Assembly: GCF_020991065.1 (NCBI RefSeq)
Contig: NZ_CP087710.1
Location: 3,968,001-4,032,000, forward strand
Reading direction: 5' to 3'
DNA from: Nocardioides okcheonensis
Lineage (GTDB): Bacteria > Actinomycetota > Actinomycetes > Propionibacteriales > Nocardioidaceae
DNA length: 64,000 nucleotides
Position numbers and translations under genes: made by a program. This document shows positions 8,829-17,601 of this stretch, one piece after another. The notes below the pieces were generated by a model. The model searched no databases. It was not told where the DNA came from and worked only from the letters and a program-made list of their open reading frames with translations. Every line of letters starts with the position of its first letter. Position 1 is the stretch's first letter.

Positions 8829-11800
8829 GTGAGCACCCCGACCACCCGCTACCGGCTCGTCGCCCCCGACCGCGAGGTCGTGGTGCCCGAGCTCGACGAG
8901 CACCAGCAGCGCGTGGTCGACCACGCCGGCGGGCCGCTGCTCGTGCTCGCCGGTCCCGGCACCGGCAAGACCACCACGCTGGTCGAGGCGATCGTCGACC
9001 GGATCGAGCACCGCGGCGCGTCGCCCGACTCGGTGCTGGCCCTCACCTTCTCCCGCAAGGCCGCCGAGCAGCTCCGCGACCGGGTCACCGCGCGGGTCGC
9101 CCGGACGACGTCGGCGGCCGCGTGCTCGACCTTCCACTCCTTCGCCTACGCGCTGGTGCGGGCCTACGCACCCGCCGAGCTCTACGAGGGCGCGATCCGG
9201 CTGCTGTCGGCCCCCGAGGCCGACGTCGTGCTCCGCGAGCTGCTGCGTGACAACCCCGAGTCGGTCACCTGGCCCGACGCGCTGCGCCGCGCGGTCGGCA
9301 CCCGCGGGTTCGTCCGCGAGGTGCAGGCGGTGCTGGCCCGCGCCCGGGAGAAGGGCCTCGACCCGGCCGGCCTGCGCGCGCTCGGCATCGAGCACGACCT
9401 GCCCGAGCTGATCGCGGCCGGGCTGTTCCTCGAGCAGTACCTCACGGTCCTCGACAACCTCGGCGCCACCGACTACTCCGACCTCATCCGACGTGCCGTC
9501 ATCGAGGCCGAGGCCCACCGCGACGAGCTCCGCGCGCGCTACTCCCACGTGTTCGTCGACGAGTACCAGGACACCGATCCCGGCCAGGTCGCGCTGCTGC
9601 GGGCGATCGCGGGCGACGGTCGCAACCTCACGGTCGTCGGTGACCCGCACCAGTCGATCTACGGCTTCCGCGGCGCCGACGTGCGCGGCATCCTCGACTT
9701 CCCGGCGAGCTTCCCGACCGCCGCCGGCGACCCGGCCCCGGTGGTCGTGCTCCGGCGCACCCGCCGGTTCGGGTCCCGGATCCTGCTGGGCGCCGGACGG
9801 GTCGCGGGCCGGCTCACGCTGACCGGCAGCATCTCGCCGGAGGCCCGCGACGCCTTCCTCTCGCCCGAGGCCGTGCCCGGCCCGCAGGGCGAGGGACGCG
9901 TCGAGGTCCACACCTACGACACCGAGCGCGCCGAGGCCGAGCGGCTGGCCGACCTGCTGCGCCGCGCGCACCTCGAGGACGACATCGCCTGGGACCGGAT
10001 GGCGGTCCTGGTCCGCTCCGGCCGCGCCAGCATCCCGCCGCTGCGCCGCGCCCTGGCCGCGGCGGGCGTGCCCGTCGAGGTGGCGACCGACGACCTGCCG
10101 CTGGTCCACGACCCCGCGGTGGTGCCGCTGCTCGACGCGCTGCGGGCGGTGGCCAACCTCGACAACGACGACCCCGACTCCCCGGCCTACCTCGACCCCG
10201 GCCGGATCGAGTCGCTGCTGCTCTCGCCGCTCGGCGGGCTGGACGCCTCCGACCTGCGCGCGCTCGTGCGGCGGCTGCGGGCCCGCGAGAAGGGGTTGTC
10301 CGACGCGACGGCCCGTCGCACCAGCCGCGAGCTGCTCCGCCTCGCCGTCGTGGAGGAGGGGTTCCTCGACGGCCTCGAGGGCCCCGACGTCGACCGCGCC
10401 GTCGCCCTGGCCCGGCTGCTGCGCTCCGGCGCGAGGATGCTCGCCGACCGGGCCAGCGTCGAGGACGTGCTCTGGCACTTCTGGTCCGAGACCAGCTGGC
10501 CGCAGCGGCTGCGCCGGCAGGTCGACCTCGGGGGAGCGGGCGCCCGGCGCGCCCACCGCGACCTCGACGCGATCGTCGCGCTGTTCGACCTCGCCTCGCG
10601 CGTGGTCGACCAGCGTGAGCACATCGGCGTCCAGGCGTTCTTCGCCAACGTGGTCGAGCAGCAGCTCCCGGCCGACACGCTCGCCGAGCAGGGCGTGCGC
10701 GGCAAGGCCGTCCGGCTGCTCACCGCCCACCGCTCGAAGGGCCTGGAGTGGGACCTCGTCGTGGTCGCCCACGTCCAGCAGGAGGGCTGGCCCGACCTGC
10801 GCCGCCGCACGACGCTGCTCGGCGCCGACCGGATCGGGGTCGACGCGGCCGGTCACCCCGACCTGGTCCCGCCGGTCAGCCCGCGCGCGCTGCTGATGGA
10901 GGAGCGCCGCCTGTTCTACGTCGCCTGCACCCGCGCCCGCCGGCGCCTGGTGGTGACCGCGGTGCGCTCGCCCGACGACGACGGCGAGCAGCCGTCGCGG
11001 TTCCTCGAGGAGCTCGGCGTCAGCATCGACCACCAGGACGGGCGGCCGCCGCGGCCGCTCTCCCTCGGCGGGCTCGTCGCCGAGCTGCGCCGCCACGCCG
11101 CCGACCCGTCGGTGTCACCGGCGCTCCGCGAGGCCGCCGCCCGGCGCCTGGCCGCGCTCGCGCGCGAGGAGGTCGACGGCCGCCAGCTCGTCCCCTCCGC
11201 CGACCCCTCGACCTGGTGGGGCACCCGCAGCGCCACCCGCTCGGTCGAGCCGATCCGCGACCCCGAGCGGCCGGTCCCGGTCTCGGCCAGCATGCTCGAC
11301 TCCATCCTGCTGTGCCCCGCGCAGTGGTTCTTCGAGCGCGAGGCCGGTGGCGTCTCGGCGGTCCACCAGTCCGCCAACCTCGGCCAGATCCTCCACGCCC
11401 TCGCCGAGCGGGTCGCCGTCGGCGAGCTGCCCGCCGAGGTCGACCCGCTGATGGCCGAGGTCGAGGCCGTCTGGGACCGGCTCGCCTTCCGCACCCCGTG
11501 GTCGCGCCAGCGCGAGCTCGCCCGGATCCGCAAGGCCGTCGGCCGCTTCGTCCGCTGGCACCTCGACAACCCGCGCGAGGTGCTCGGCGCCGAGCAGCGC
11601 TTCCGGACCACCGTCGACGTCGACGGCCGCCCGGTGCTGCTCACCGGGTTCGCCGACCGCCTCGAGGTCGACGACTCCGGCCGCGTGGTCGTCGTCGACT
11701 TCAAGAGCGCCCGCACGGCCCCGTCCGGCCCCGCGGTCGCCGGCAACCTCCAGCTCGCCCTCTACCAGTACGCCGTCGACGCGGGCGCCCTCGACGAGGC

Positions 11801-12062
11801 GGCCGGCCGGTCCGTCGCCTCCGGCGGCGCCGAGCTCGTCCAGCTCGGCATCGACGACGACTCCACGAGCGCGAAGGTCCAGGGCCAGCCGGCCCACGCG
11901 GCCGACGGACCGGAGCGGACGGCGCTGCGCGACGGCCTGGCCCGCGCAGCCGCCCTGGTCCGCGCCGAGAACTTCCCCGCGACGGCCGGCGCGCACTGCC
12001 GCGACTGCCCGTTCGTCGCCATCTGCCCGGCCAAGGGCGCAGGGAGCGTGACCGTCCAGTGA
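8829..12062 (+). CDS. adnA: AdnA-like helicase-nuclease subunit (UvrD-type motor plus RecB-type nuclease)
   Basis: 1077 aa from GTG 8829, close to mycobacterial AdnA. UvrD motor with Walker A 'GPGTGKT' (42-48), 'DEYQDTDPGQ' (~244), 'VVGDPHQSIYGFRG' and 'LTAHRSKGLEWDLV'. The C-terminal PD-(D/E)XK nuclease has Asp957/Lys959 in 'VVDFKSA'. Cys829 together with Cys1057, Cys1060 and Cys1066 form an AddB-like 4Fe-4S site. AdnAB resects double-strand breaks for recombination in actinobacteria. The stop overlaps the GTG of the next gene (GTGA). Identification rests on domain layout, order and synteny with nudC-mrx1-uvrD2-whiB7. Confidence 0.9.
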   Translation: MSTPTTRYRLVAPDREVVVPELDEHQQRVVDHAGGPLLVLAGPGTGKTTTLVEAIVDRIEHRGASPDSVLALTFSRKAAEQLRDRVTARVARTTSAAACSTFHSFAYALVRAYAPAELYEGAIRLLSAPEADVVLRELLRDNPESVTWPDALRRAVGTRGFVREVQAVLARAREKGLDPAGLRALGIEHDLPELIAAGLFLEQYLTVLDNLGATDYSDLIRRAVIEAEAHRDELRARYSHVFVDEYQDTDPGQVALLRAIAGDGRNLTVVGDPHQSIYGFRGADVRGILDFPASFPTAAGDPAPVVVLRRTRRFGSRILLGAGRVAGRLTLTGSISPEARDAFLSPEAVPGPQGEGRVEVHTYDTERAEAERLADLLRRAHLEDDIAWDRMAVLVRSGRASIPPLRRALAAAGVPVEVATDDLPLVHDPAVVPLLDALRAVANLDNDDPDSPAYLDPGRIESLLLSPLGGLDASDLRALVRRLRAREKGLSDATARRTSRELLRLAVVEEGFLDGLEGPDVDRAVALARLLRSGARMLADRASVEDVLWHFWSETSWPQRLRRQVDLGGAGARRAHRDLDAIVALFDLASRVVDQREHIGVQAFFANVVEQQLPADTLAEQGVRGKAVRLLTAHRSKGLEWDLVVVAHVQQEGWPDLRRRTTLLGADRIGVDAAGHPDLVPPVSPRALLMEERRLFYVACTRARRRLVVTAVRSPDDDGEQPSRFLEELGVSIDHQDGRPPRPLSLGGLVAELRRHAADPSVSPALREAAARRLAALAREEVDGRQLVPSADPSTWWGTRSATRSVEPIRDPERPVPVSASMLDSILLCPAQWFFEREAGGVSAVHQSANLGQILHALAERVAVGELPAEVDPLMAEVEAVWDRLAFRTPWSRQRELARIRKAVGRFVRWHLDNPREVLGAEQRFRTTVDVDGRPVLLTGFADRLEVDDSGRVVVVDFKSARTAPSGPAVAGNLQLALYQYAVDAGALDEAAGRSVASGGAELVQLGIDDDSTSAKVQGQPAHAADGPERTALRDGLARAAALVRAENFPATAGAHCRDCPFVAICPAKGAGSVTVQ

Positions 12063-15000
12063 CCGAGCAGGCCCCACCCCAGCCCCGGCCGGCGCCCGAG
12101 CCGGTCCGGCTCGACACCCCCGAGGACCTCCGCGTCCTGATGAAGGCCCAGCACGCCGCCAGCGACGAGCAGTGGGCGGCGATCACCGCGCCGCTGCGAC
12201 CGACCGTCGTGGTCGCGGGCGCGGGCAGCGGCAAGACCACCCTCATGGCCCAGCGGGTCGTGTGGCTGGTCGCCACCGGCCGGGTCCGCCCGGAGGAGGT
12301 GCTCGGCCTCACCTTCACCACCAAGGCAGCCGCCGAGCTCCGCCAGCGGGTCAGCGCCGCGCTCGGCGCCGCCGGCCTGCTCGACCGCTCGGTCGTCGCG
12401 GAGGGCGAGGACGTCCTCGAGCCCACCGTCGCCACCTACCACGCCTACGCCGCCAACCTGCTCACCGACCACGGCCTGCGCATCGGCCACGAGCCCGACA
12501 CCCGGGTCGTCTCCGACGCCTCCCGCTACCAGCTCGGCGCCCGGGTCATCGAGCGGTTCACCGGCCAGATCGAGCTCCTCACCGACCACCCCGCGACCGC
12601 CATCCAGAACCTCCTCGCCCTCGACGGCGCGATGAGCGAGCACCTCGTCGACGAGGACGACGTACGACGCGTGGACGCCGAGGCGCGCCGCGGGTTCGAG
12701 CGGGCGATCGCGGAGGAGGAGGCCGGCAAGGCCCGCAAGACCTACCTCGACCCGCCGGCGAAGGCGATCCACGCGATCGACCGGCGCGCCGAGCTGCTCC
12801 AGCTGGTCGCGGGCTACCGCAGGCTCAAGGCAGACCTCGGCCTGATGGACTTCGGCGACCAGATCGCCCTGGCCGCGCGGCTCGTCGAGGACCAGCCGGA
12901 GGTCGGGGAGATCGAGCGGGCGCGCTTCAAGGTGGTCCTCCTCGACGAGTACCAGGACACCTCGGTCGCGCAGGCCACGATGCTCGCGCGGCTGTTCTCC
13001 GGACCCGACGACGACCACGGCCTCGGCCACCCGGTGATGGCGGTCGGCGACCCCAACCAGGCGATCTACGGCTGGCGCGGGGCCTCGGTGTCCAACATCC
13101 TCAACTTCGCCGAGACCTTCCCGGCCGCCGACGGCGAGCCCGGCCGGCTGCCGCTGACGGTCAACCGGCGCTCCGACCGCCGGATCCTCGAGGTCGCCAA
13201 CCGCCTCGCCCAGCCGCTGCTCGAGGCCTACGGCGACAAGGTCGCCCGGCTCCGCCCCGCCGAGATCGCCGGCGAGGGCCGCGTCGAGACGCGGGTCCAC
13301 GAGCGGGCCGTCGACGAGCTCTCCTGGCTGGTCGAGGCGGTGGCGCGGACCCACGCCTCCGGCACCGACTGGTCCGACATCGGCGTGCTCAGCCGCGACA
13401 ACGCGCAGGGCGAGGAGGTCTACGACGCCCTCACCTCCGCCGGCATCCCGGTCGAGATCGTCGGCCTCTCGGGCCTGGTCCGCCTGCCCGAGGTCGCCGA
13501 GGTCGTCGCCACGCTGACCCTGCTCCACGACGTCACCGCCAACACCTCGATGCTGACCCTGCTCACCGGACCGAGGTGGGCGATCGGCCCGCGCGACCTG
13601 CGCCTGCTCGCGCTGCGCGCCGCGGAGATCGCCGGGGTCCGCGGCCGCACCGAGGCCGCCACCGTCGCCGACCAGCTGCTCCAGATCGCCGACGGCATCG
13701 ACGCCGCCGAGCTGCCCGCGCTGAGCGACGCCGTCGAGGCGCCCGGCGACGCGGCGTACTCGCCCGAGGCCCTCGACCGGTTCGCCCTCCTCGCCGCCGA
13801 GCTGCGCCGCCTGCGCACCCACGTCGGCGACCCGCTGCTCGACGTGGTCCGCCGGATCATCGACACCACCGGTGTCGACGTCGAGCTGGCCTCCGCGACC
13901 TCGCCGGCGGCAGCCGCGCGACGCGACAACCTCGACCTCTTCGTCAAGGCGGTCGCGGAGTTCCAGTCCGTCGACGGCGACGTCACCCTCCCGGCCCTGC
14001 TGGCCTACCTCACCGCCGAGGACGACCAGGGCAACGGGCTCGACGTCGCGACGCCCACGGCCGCCGACTCGGTCAAGCTGCTCACCGTCCACCGGGCCAA
14101 GGGCCTCGAGTGGTCGTCGGTCTTCTGCGTGGGGGTGGGGGAGACCCGCTTCCCGAGCAACCGGTCGCGCACCCTGTGGACCTCCTCGCCCGCGGTGCTG
14201 CCGGCCCCGCTGCGCGGCGACCGGGCCGACCAGCCCCAGCTCGTCGGCCACGACAAGGCCGCGCTGGAGGCCTACCGCGCGGCCACGCGCGCGCACGACG
14301 CGGAGGAGGAGCTGCGCCTGGGCTACGTCGCCTACACGCGCGCCGCCCACCATCTCGCCGTCACGTCCTACGTGTGGGGCCAGCGCGCCACCCCGTTCGG
14401 CCCGTCCGACTACCAGCGCGTCGTCCGCGACCAGCTCGAGGAGTGGGGCGAGCACGTCGAGCACTGGATCGAGAAGCCGCCGCCGCGGTCGCCGAACCCC
14501 AACGACGACGTCGACCCCTCGAAGCCGTGGCCCGTCCCGGGGCCGGGCGAGGAGGCCGCGCGTCGCCTCGCCGCCGCCGACCTGGTCCGCTCGGTCGACC
14601 CGACGGCGCCCGACGAGGGCCTCGACATGGTCGAGGCCGCCCGGGTCGCGGAGTGGGACGAGGACCTAGCCCAGCTGATCACCGAGGCCCGTGCGGAGCG
14701 GTCCACCTCGATCGACCTGCCGCTGCCGAGCAGCCTGTCGGCGACCTCGGTCGCGCGCCTGCGCGACGACCCCGACGCGTTCGCCCGCGACCTCGCCCGG
14801 CCGATGCCGCGCCCGCCGGCTCCGGCCGCGCGCTTCGGCACGGCCTTCCACGCCTGGGTCGAGGACAGGTTCGGCCAGCAGGCGCTCATCGAGCCCGACG
14901 AGCTCCCCGGACGCGCCGACGCCGGCATCGACGACGAGGCCGACCTCGGCGAGGTGGTGAAGCGGTTCGAGGACGGGCCCTTCGGCGACCGCGCGCCCCA

Positions 15001-15301
15001 CGCCGTGGAGGCGCCGTTCGCCCTGGTGCTCGCCGGCCAGGTCGTCCGCGGGCGGATCGACGCGGTCTACGCCGAGCCCGCCTCCGCCGGCGGCGGCTTC
15101 CTCGTCGTCGACTGGAAGACCGGTCACCACGAGTCGTCCGACCCGCTCCAGCTGGCGCTCTACCGCCTCGCGTGGTCCGAGCTCACCGGCACCCCGCTCG
15201 AGCAGGTGCGCGCCGCCTTCCACTACGTCCGCTCCGGCCGCACCGTCGAGCCCCCCGACCTCCCCGGCCGCGAAGAGCTCGAGCGCCTGCTCGACCTCTG
15301 A
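12059..15301 (+). CDS. adnB: AdnB-like helicase-nuclease subunit
   Basis: 1080 aa, GTG start overlapping the adnA stop. UvrD-like motor with Walker A 'GAGSGKT' (54-60), 'LLDEYQDTS', 'AVGDPNQAIYGWRG', 'LTVNRRSD' and 'LTVHRAKGLEWS'. The C-terminal RecB-family nuclease carries Asp1018/Lys1020 in 'VVDWKTG' and 'QLALYRLAW'. Unlike AdnA it has no terminal cysteine cluster, as known for the family. It forms the AdnAB heterodimer, an ATP-driven end-resection machine in the cytoplasm. It converges on deoD across a hairpin-repeat region. Confidence 0.9.
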   Translation: MTEQAPPQPRPAPEPVRLDTPEDLRVLMKAQHAASDEQWAAITAPLRPTVVVAGAGSGKTTLMAQRVVWLVATGRVRPEEVLGLTFTTKAAAELRQRVSAALGAAGLLDRSVVAEGEDVLEPTVATYHAYAANLLTDHGLRIGHEPDTRVVSDASRYQLGARVIERFTGQIELLTDHPATAIQNLLALDGAMSEHLVDEDDVRRVDAEARRGFERAIAEEEAGKARKTYLDPPAKAIHAIDRRAELLQLVAGYRRLKADLGLMDFGDQIALAARLVEDQPEVGEIERARFKVVLLDEYQDTSVAQATMLARLFSGPDDDHGLGHPVMAVGDPNQAIYGWRGASVSNILNFAETFPAADGEPGRLPLTVNRRSDRRILEVANRLAQPLLEAYGDKVARLRPAEIAGEGRVETRVHERAVDELSWLVEAVARTHASGTDWSDIGVLSRDNAQGEEVYDALTSAGIPVEIVGLSGLVRLPEVAEVVATLTLLHDVTANTSMLTLLTGPRWAIGPRDLRLLALRAAEIAGVRGRTEAATVADQLLQIADGIDAAELPALSDAVEAPGDAAYSPEALDRFALLAAELRRLRTHVGDPLLDVVRRIIDTTGVDVELASATSPAAAARRDNLDLFVKAVAEFQSVDGDVTLPALLAYLTAEDDQGNGLDVATPTAADSVKLLTVHRAKGLEWSSVFCVGVGETRFPSNRSRTLWTSSPAVLPAPLRGDRADQPQLVGHDKAALEAYRAATRAHDAEEELRLGYVAYTRAAHHLAVTSYVWGQRATPFGPSDYQRVVRDQLEEWGEHVEHWIEKPPPRSPNPNDDVDPSKPWPVPGPGEEAARRLAAADLVRSVDPTAPDEGLDMVEAARVAEWDEDLAQLITEARAERSTSIDLPLPSSLSATSVARLRDDPDAFARDLARPMPRPPAPAARFGTAFHAWVEDRFGQQALIEPDELPGRADAGIDDEADLGEVVKRFEDGPFGDRAPHAVEAPFALVLAGQVVRGRIDAVYAEPASAGGGFLVVDWKTGHHESSDPLQLALYRLAWSELTGTPLEQVRAAFHYVRSGRTVEPPDLPGREELERLLDL

Positions 15302-15321
15302 CCGCCGGCGGACGCCCCGGG

Positions 15322-15371
15322 GCGGTGTCCCACCCACAGTCCGAGCCGCAGGACTGTGGCTCACGCACCGC
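15322..15371. repeat. 50-bp hairpin repeat, copy 1
   Basis: Unit bounded by GCGGTG...CACCGC with an internal stem ACAGTCC-GAGCCGCA-GGACTGT. It lies 20 nt past the adnB stop. The identical 50-mer recurs at 15405. It is followed by a 37-nt tail (15372-15408) that also follows copy 3. Confidence 0.85.
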
Positions 15372-15404
15372 TGGCGGGCGCGGCGTACGCCGACACGCGG
15401 TCCG

Positions 15405-15454
15405 GCGGTGTCCCACCCACAGTCCGAGCCGCAGGACTGTGGCTCACGCACCGC
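15405..15454. repeat. 50-bp hairpin repeat, copy 2
   Basis: By eye identical over its full 50 nt to copy 1, starting 83 nt after it. It is followed by only 13 nt before copy 3 and lacks the 37-nt tail. Confidence 0.85.
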
Positions 15455-15467
15455 CGCACCACCTCGG

Positions 15468-15517
15468 GCGGTGCGTGGCGAGGATTCCTGCGCCCGGAAA
15501 TCCCCCTCACGCACCGC
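15468..15517. repeat. 50-bp hairpin repeat, copy 3 (divergent centre)
   Basis: Same 50-nt length and same outer arms, here a perfect GCGGTGCGTG / CACGCACCGC inverted repeat, but with a different inner hairpin (GGATTCC-TGCGCCC-GGAAATCC). The 37-nt tail (15518-15554, containing GGCGTACGCC) is nearly the same as the tail after copy 1. The cluster fills the adnB/deoD convergent gap and could act as a two-way terminator. Confidence 0.8.
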
Positions 15518-15562
15518 TCGCGGGAGCGGCGTACGCCGACGCGCGGACCGGCGGGACGGGGC

Positions 15563-16273
15563 TCAGGCCAGGGCGGCAGTGAGCGCGATCTCGACCATCT
15601 CGCCGAAGGTCTGCTCGCGCTCCTGCGAGGTGGTCTCCTCGCCGGTGACGATGTGGTCGGAGACGGTGCAGATCGCCAGCGCGCGCCGGCGGTGCTTGGC
15701 GGCCAGGGTGTAGAGCGCGCTGGCCTCCATCTCGACGGCCAGCACGCCGTACTTCACCATCTCGCCGAGCAGCTCGGGGCGGGCGGCGTAGAACGAGTCG
15801 CTGGAGAAGATCAGCCCGACGTGGAACGGCGACCCGCCCTCGCGGGCCTCGGCCGCCTCGACCGCGCCGCGCAGCAGGCCGAAGTCGGCGACCGGCGCGT
15901 AGTCGAGGCCGTGGAAGGCGATCCGGTTCATCGAGGAGTCGGTGCAGGCACCCGACGCGATGATCACGTCGCGCACGCCGACGTCCTCGGTCAGGGCGCC
16001 GCACGACCCGACCCGGACGACCGACTGGACGTCGTAGTCGGTGAAGAGCTCGTTGACGTAGATCGCCATCGACGGCTGGCCCATGCCCGAGCCCTGCACC
16101 GACACGCGCTGCCCGCGCCAGGTGCCGGTGTAGCCGTACATCCCGCGGACCTCGCTGTAGCAGCGGGCGTCGTCGAGGAACGTCTCGGCGATCCAGCGCG
16201 CCCGCAGCGGGTCGCCGGGCAGGAGGACGGTGGGGGCGATGTCGCCGGGCTGGGCGCCGATGTGCGTGCTCAC
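15563..16273 (-). CDS. deoD: Purine nucleoside phosphorylase, DeoD type
   Basis: 236 aa, typical hexameric (DeoD/PNP-I) length. Motifs: '[17 protein letters not shown]', '[16 protein letters not shown]', 'VRVGSCGAL', '[13 protein letters not shown]' (base/ribose site) and 'CTVSDHI' (catalytic Asp). It cleaves purine (deoxy)nucleosides with phosphate to the base and (deoxy)ribose-1-phosphate in nucleoside salvage. It stands alone here, with no deoA/B/C neighbours, convergent with adnB and 18 nt from the AztD-like gene on the same strand. Confidence 0.95.
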   Translation of the reverse strand: MSTHIGAQPGDIAPTVLLPGDPLRARWIAETFLDDARCYSEVRGMYGYTGTWRGQRVSVQGSGMGQPSMAIYVNELFTDYDVQSVVRVGSCGALTEDVGVRDVIIASGACTDSSMNRIAFHGLDYAPVADFGLLRGAVEAAEAREGGSPFHVGLIFSSDSFYAARPELLGEMVKYGVLAVEMEASALYTLAAKHRRRALAICTVSDHIVTGEETTSQEREQTFGEMVEIALTAALA

Positions 16274-16291
16274 GGCGCCCAGCCTAGGGAC

Positions 16292-17539
16292 TCAGCCCGC
16301 GTTGGCGACGACCTCGTCGGGCGTGTGCGGCAGGTCCAGGGTCGACGTCACGCGCCCGCGGTCGAGGTCGACGACGTGCAGCCGGTCCCGGCGCGGCTCG
16401 GTGACGTACGCCGTGGTGCCCACGACGTGCAGCGTGGGGCGCGGCTGCTGCCAGTCGAGCGGCTCCTTCCAGCGGCCGACGACGTCGATGCGGCGCTCCA
16501 CCGCGCCGGTGCGCTCGTCGAGGACGTGGAGGGCACCGTCGGTGCCGAGGACGAGCGCCTCGCCGTCGGGGCCGCGGCCAAGGGAGCGGAAGCTGTAGCT
16601 CGTGCCGAGGTCGACCAGCCGCAGGGTGCCGGTGCGGGTGTCGATGAGCGAGACCCGGGTGGGTCGCTCGAGCTCGGCGTCGGGGTCGGTCTTGTAGTCG
16701 CCGAGCAGGATCGGGGAGACCTCCGAGCCCGCCTGGTTGCCGATCCGGCCGTACGGGTCCGGGCTGGTGACCTTGGTGATCTCGCGGCCGTCGACGACGA
16801 CCGCGCCGTCCTCGCACCCGAGGACGGCGACGTCCTGGGCGAACGCCTCGCCGTGCACGCCCGGGCACGCGTCGGTCTGCGCCATCACGACCCCGGACGG
16901 GCCGAGCAGCCGGACCCCCGAACGTGACTCCTCGTCGCCGTCGGTGGTCAGCAGGTTGCCGTTCGCGAGGCGGACGGCGACCCCGTGGTGCGCCTCCTCG
17001 GTGCTCGTCGTGGTGACCTCGGGGCCGTCAGACCCCAGTGCGGTGGTGTCGAACGACGTGATCGTCCCCGTGCCGTCGTCGAACAGGGTGGTGAGCCCGT
17101 CGTGGGCCACGACGTGACCCGGCTCGGCGGCCTCGAACCGGGCGCCCGTCAGCCCGGGGGTGCTGGTCCAGTGGTGGCCGTGGTCGCCGTGCTCGTCGGT
17201 CCACGACCCGAGGTCGAGCACCTCCCAGCCGCCCGTGGTGCTCACCAGCGCGTGGCGTCCGTCCCCGGCCGGGCTGACCCGGAGGTAGCCCTCGAGCGCC
17301 TCCTCGGCGAGCACCTCGCCGGTGCGGGCGTCGACGACCGACACGCCGCCGTCGTGGGTCACGGCCAGCCGGGGAGCGGCCGAGGCGACCTCGGTCCCTG
17401 CCGCCGCGGACGGGGTGTCGGTGGGTTCGGCGGGAGTGCCGGACCCGGCCTCCGGGCGGCGAGGGTCGGAGGCGGCGCAGGCGGAGGAGGCGAGGGCCAC
17501 GAGGGTGGCGAGCAGGACAGGGACACGTCGGATCTTCAT
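16292..17539 (-). CDS. AztD-like secreted metal-binding beta-propeller (probable zinc metallochaperone)
   Basis: About 415 aa. Export signal 'MKIRRVPVLLATLVALASSAC': Cys21 could be lipidated, though the -3 position (Ser) is unusual. The mature part is a series of propeller-like blades ('VVDARTGEVLAEE', 'LHVLDERTGAVERRIDV', 'LHVVDLDRGRVTSTLDL'). A His/Asp-rich loop 'DEHGDHGHHW' and another 'EEAHHG' look like metal ligands, as in AztD, which hands Zn2+ to an ABC importer. No AztABC genes are adjacent. I start at ATG 17539; ATG 17554 is possible. The start codon lies in a Fur/Zur-type palindrome, so metal-dependent repression is likely. Confidence 0.75.
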   Translation of the reverse strand: MKIRRVPVLLATLVALASSACAASDPRRPEAGSGTPAEPTDTPSAAAGTEVASAAPRLAVTHDGGVSVVDARTGEVLAEEALEGYLRVSPAGDGRHALVSTTGGWEVLDLGSWTDEHGDHGHHWTSTPGLTGARFEAAEPGHVVAHDGLTTLFDDGTGTITSFDTTALGSDGPEVTTTSTEEAHHGVAVRLANGNLLTTDGDEESRSGVRLLGPSGVVMAQTDACPGVHGEAFAQDVAVLGCEDGAVVVDGREITKVTSPDPYGRIGNQAGSEVSPILLGDYKTDPDAELERPTRVSLIDTRTGTLRLVDLGTSYSFRSLGRGPDGEALVLGTDGALHVLDERTGAVERRIDVVGRWKEPLDWQQPRPTLHVVGTTAYVTEPRRDRLHVVDLDRGRVTSTLDLPHTPDEVVANAG

Positions 17540-17554
17540 GAGAATCATTCTCAT
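17538..17554. promoter_or_regulatory. Fur/Zur-type box 1 (perfect 17-bp palindrome)
   Basis: ATGAGAATCATTCTCAT, a perfect palindrome around a central base, overlaps the start of the AztD-like gene. It resembles actinobacterial Zur boxes (TGAAAATGATTTTCA-like). The downstream metal-binding protein favours Zur over Fur. Confidence 0.75.
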
Positions 17555-17559
17555 TGTAG

Positions 17560-17576
17560 TTGAGAACGATTGTCAA
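17560..17576. promoter_or_regulatory. Fur/Zur-type box 2
   Basis: TTGAGAACGATTGTCAA, a near-perfect palindrome centred 22 bp from box 1. Two helically phased sites suggest cooperative binding. It sits between the AztD-like gene and the divergent nudC, so it may affect either. Confidence 0.65.
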
Positions 17577-17601
17577 AAAGATCGGTGGCTAACCTGAGCG
17601 G

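Noticed and set aside
6523..11096. Long minus-strand frames opposite carbamate kinase, the amidohydrolase and adnA.
   Set aside because: They have the same low-complexity composition and no motifs; the plus strand encodes complete conserved enzymes.
15322..15517. Evenly sized repeats that could suggest a small CRISPR array.
   Set aside because: The units are 50 bp with strong internal hairpins, and the gaps are 33 and 13 nt; there is no repeat-spacer regularity and no cas gene.
17538..17576. Reading the two boxes as an iron (Fur/DtxR) regulated siderophore site.
   Set aside because: No siderophore or iron transport gene is next to it; the adjacent His-rich AztD-like protein fits zinc better.
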